From the NCBI GenBank assembly GCA_947373245.1, contig CANBWY010000014.1, positions 1 to 42,074 of the forward strand: DNA of 42,074 nucleotides, in the 5' to 3' direction. Position 1 is the first letter of the stretch, and each line of letters begins with the position of its first letter. The translations under genes and the position numbers were made by a program. Positions 41,868-42,074 of the stretch are shown here, piece by piece. Source of the stretch: Comamonadaceae bacterium. GTDB lineage: Bacteria > Pseudomonadota > Gammaproteobacteria > Burkholderiales > Burkholderiaceae_C. Under the pieces are notes generated by a model, which did not search any database, was not told the DNA's origin, and saw only the letters and a program-made list of their open reading frames with translations.

Positions 41868-41909
41868 ATAAATGACAAACATCATATAGATTGACTTGAG
41901 TCCGGGGCA

Positions 41910-42074
41910 TTAACCCACCCACTTGCGCGCATTGCGCCACATGCGCATCCAAGGGCTGAACGCCTCCAAACCGCCCGACGCGGCCAAGTCGGTCCAGCTC
42001 ATTTGTACGTTGCGGAACACGCGCTCGGGGTGCGGCATCATGGCCGTGAAGCGGCCGTCTGCTGTGGTCACTGA
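41910..42074 (-). CDS. purL: Phosphoribosylformylglycinamidine synthase, C-terminal end
   Basis: The last 54 residues of PurL are encoded on the minus strand; the rest lies beyond the window. The piece belongs to the class I glutamine amidotransferase domain and holds the PHPERVFR motif with the His and Glu of the catalytic triad, then [16 protein letters not shown] as in other gammaproteobacterial and betaproteobacterial PurL ends. PurL makes formylglycinamidine ribonucleotide in purine synthesis. It borders the AT-rich islet on its right; its transcript ends facing the islet, without a visible strong terminator. Confidence 0.95.
   Translation of the reverse strand, partial: SVTTADGRFTAMMPHPERVFRNVQMSWTDLAASGGLEAFSPWMRMWRNARKWVG

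Noticed and set aside
39619-41909. Integrase, tRNA or attachment-site repeats bounding the AT-rich islet
   Set aside because: No integrase, transposase or tRNA gene and no flanking direct repeat were found by eye, so a formal mobile element is not claimed.
1-42074. CRISPR arrays, tRNA or rRNA genes
   Set aside because: No regularly spaced repeats, tRNA cloverleaf pattern or rRNA sequence was noticed; very short ncRNAs cannot be ruled out by reading.

Overview
The window looks like a chromosomal segment of a betaproteobacterium of the order Burkholderiales, most likely family Comamonadaceae (Limnohabitans/Rhodoferax-like). This is inferred from the GuaA variant with an inserted Gly/His-rich loop, the 85-residue second-type IF-1, the tad locus layout and protein wording; no species call is possible from sequence alone. 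Most of the DNA is moderately GC-rich and densely coding, with short gaps and many ATGA stop/start overlaps.

Layout. (1) 1-4130, plus strand: 3' part of guaA, infA, a PaiB-like FMN-binding protein translationally coupled to a tadA tRNA deaminase that carries an unusual C-terminal hydrolase-like domain, and an LD-carboxypeptidase. (2) 4244-8411, minus strand: the conserved mltG-tmk-holB-tatD operon, ending in an exported ankyrin protein coupled to tatD. (3) 8435-13237: ygfZ, divergent esterase / iron alcohol dehydrogenase, then a mazE-mazF-patatin unit with a clear autoregulatory palindrome over its promoter. (4) 13303-15720: tex. (5) 15751-28309, minus strand: a GST gene followed (in map order) by a complete tad (Flp pilus) locus transcribed flp, tadV, cpaB, cpaC, lipoprotein, tadG, two tadE-type pseudopilins, cpaE, cpaF, tadB, tadC, tadD. 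(6) 28505-33898, minus strand: fatty acid activation and beta-oxidation genes (alkK-like ligase, fused hydratase/dehydrogenase, thiolase, thioesterase). (7) 34025-39618, plus strand: selO-msrB, yciB-bolA-parvulin, and the rRNA hydroxylase gene rlhA.

(8) 39619-41909 is different: visibly AT-rich, with an orphan type VI secretion-type cargo module (PAAR protein, GH24 lysozyme, exported putative immunity protein) followed by eroded repeats of the same lysozyme-end/immunity-start junction and a LysE-transporter fragment. The PAAR gene is split by a +1 frameshift exactly at a CTC-TGA. This islet sits between rlhA and the 3' end of purL (minus strand), and is the most unusual part of the window.

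Regulatory features supported directly are the mazEF promoter/operator, a 17-bp perfect terminator-like hairpin between the thioesterase gene and flp, a terminator after the parvulin gene, a 12-bp palindrome upstream of alkK, and several genes whose start codons lie 5-6 nt after a -10-like hexamer with no ribosome binding site, suggesting leaderless transcripts.
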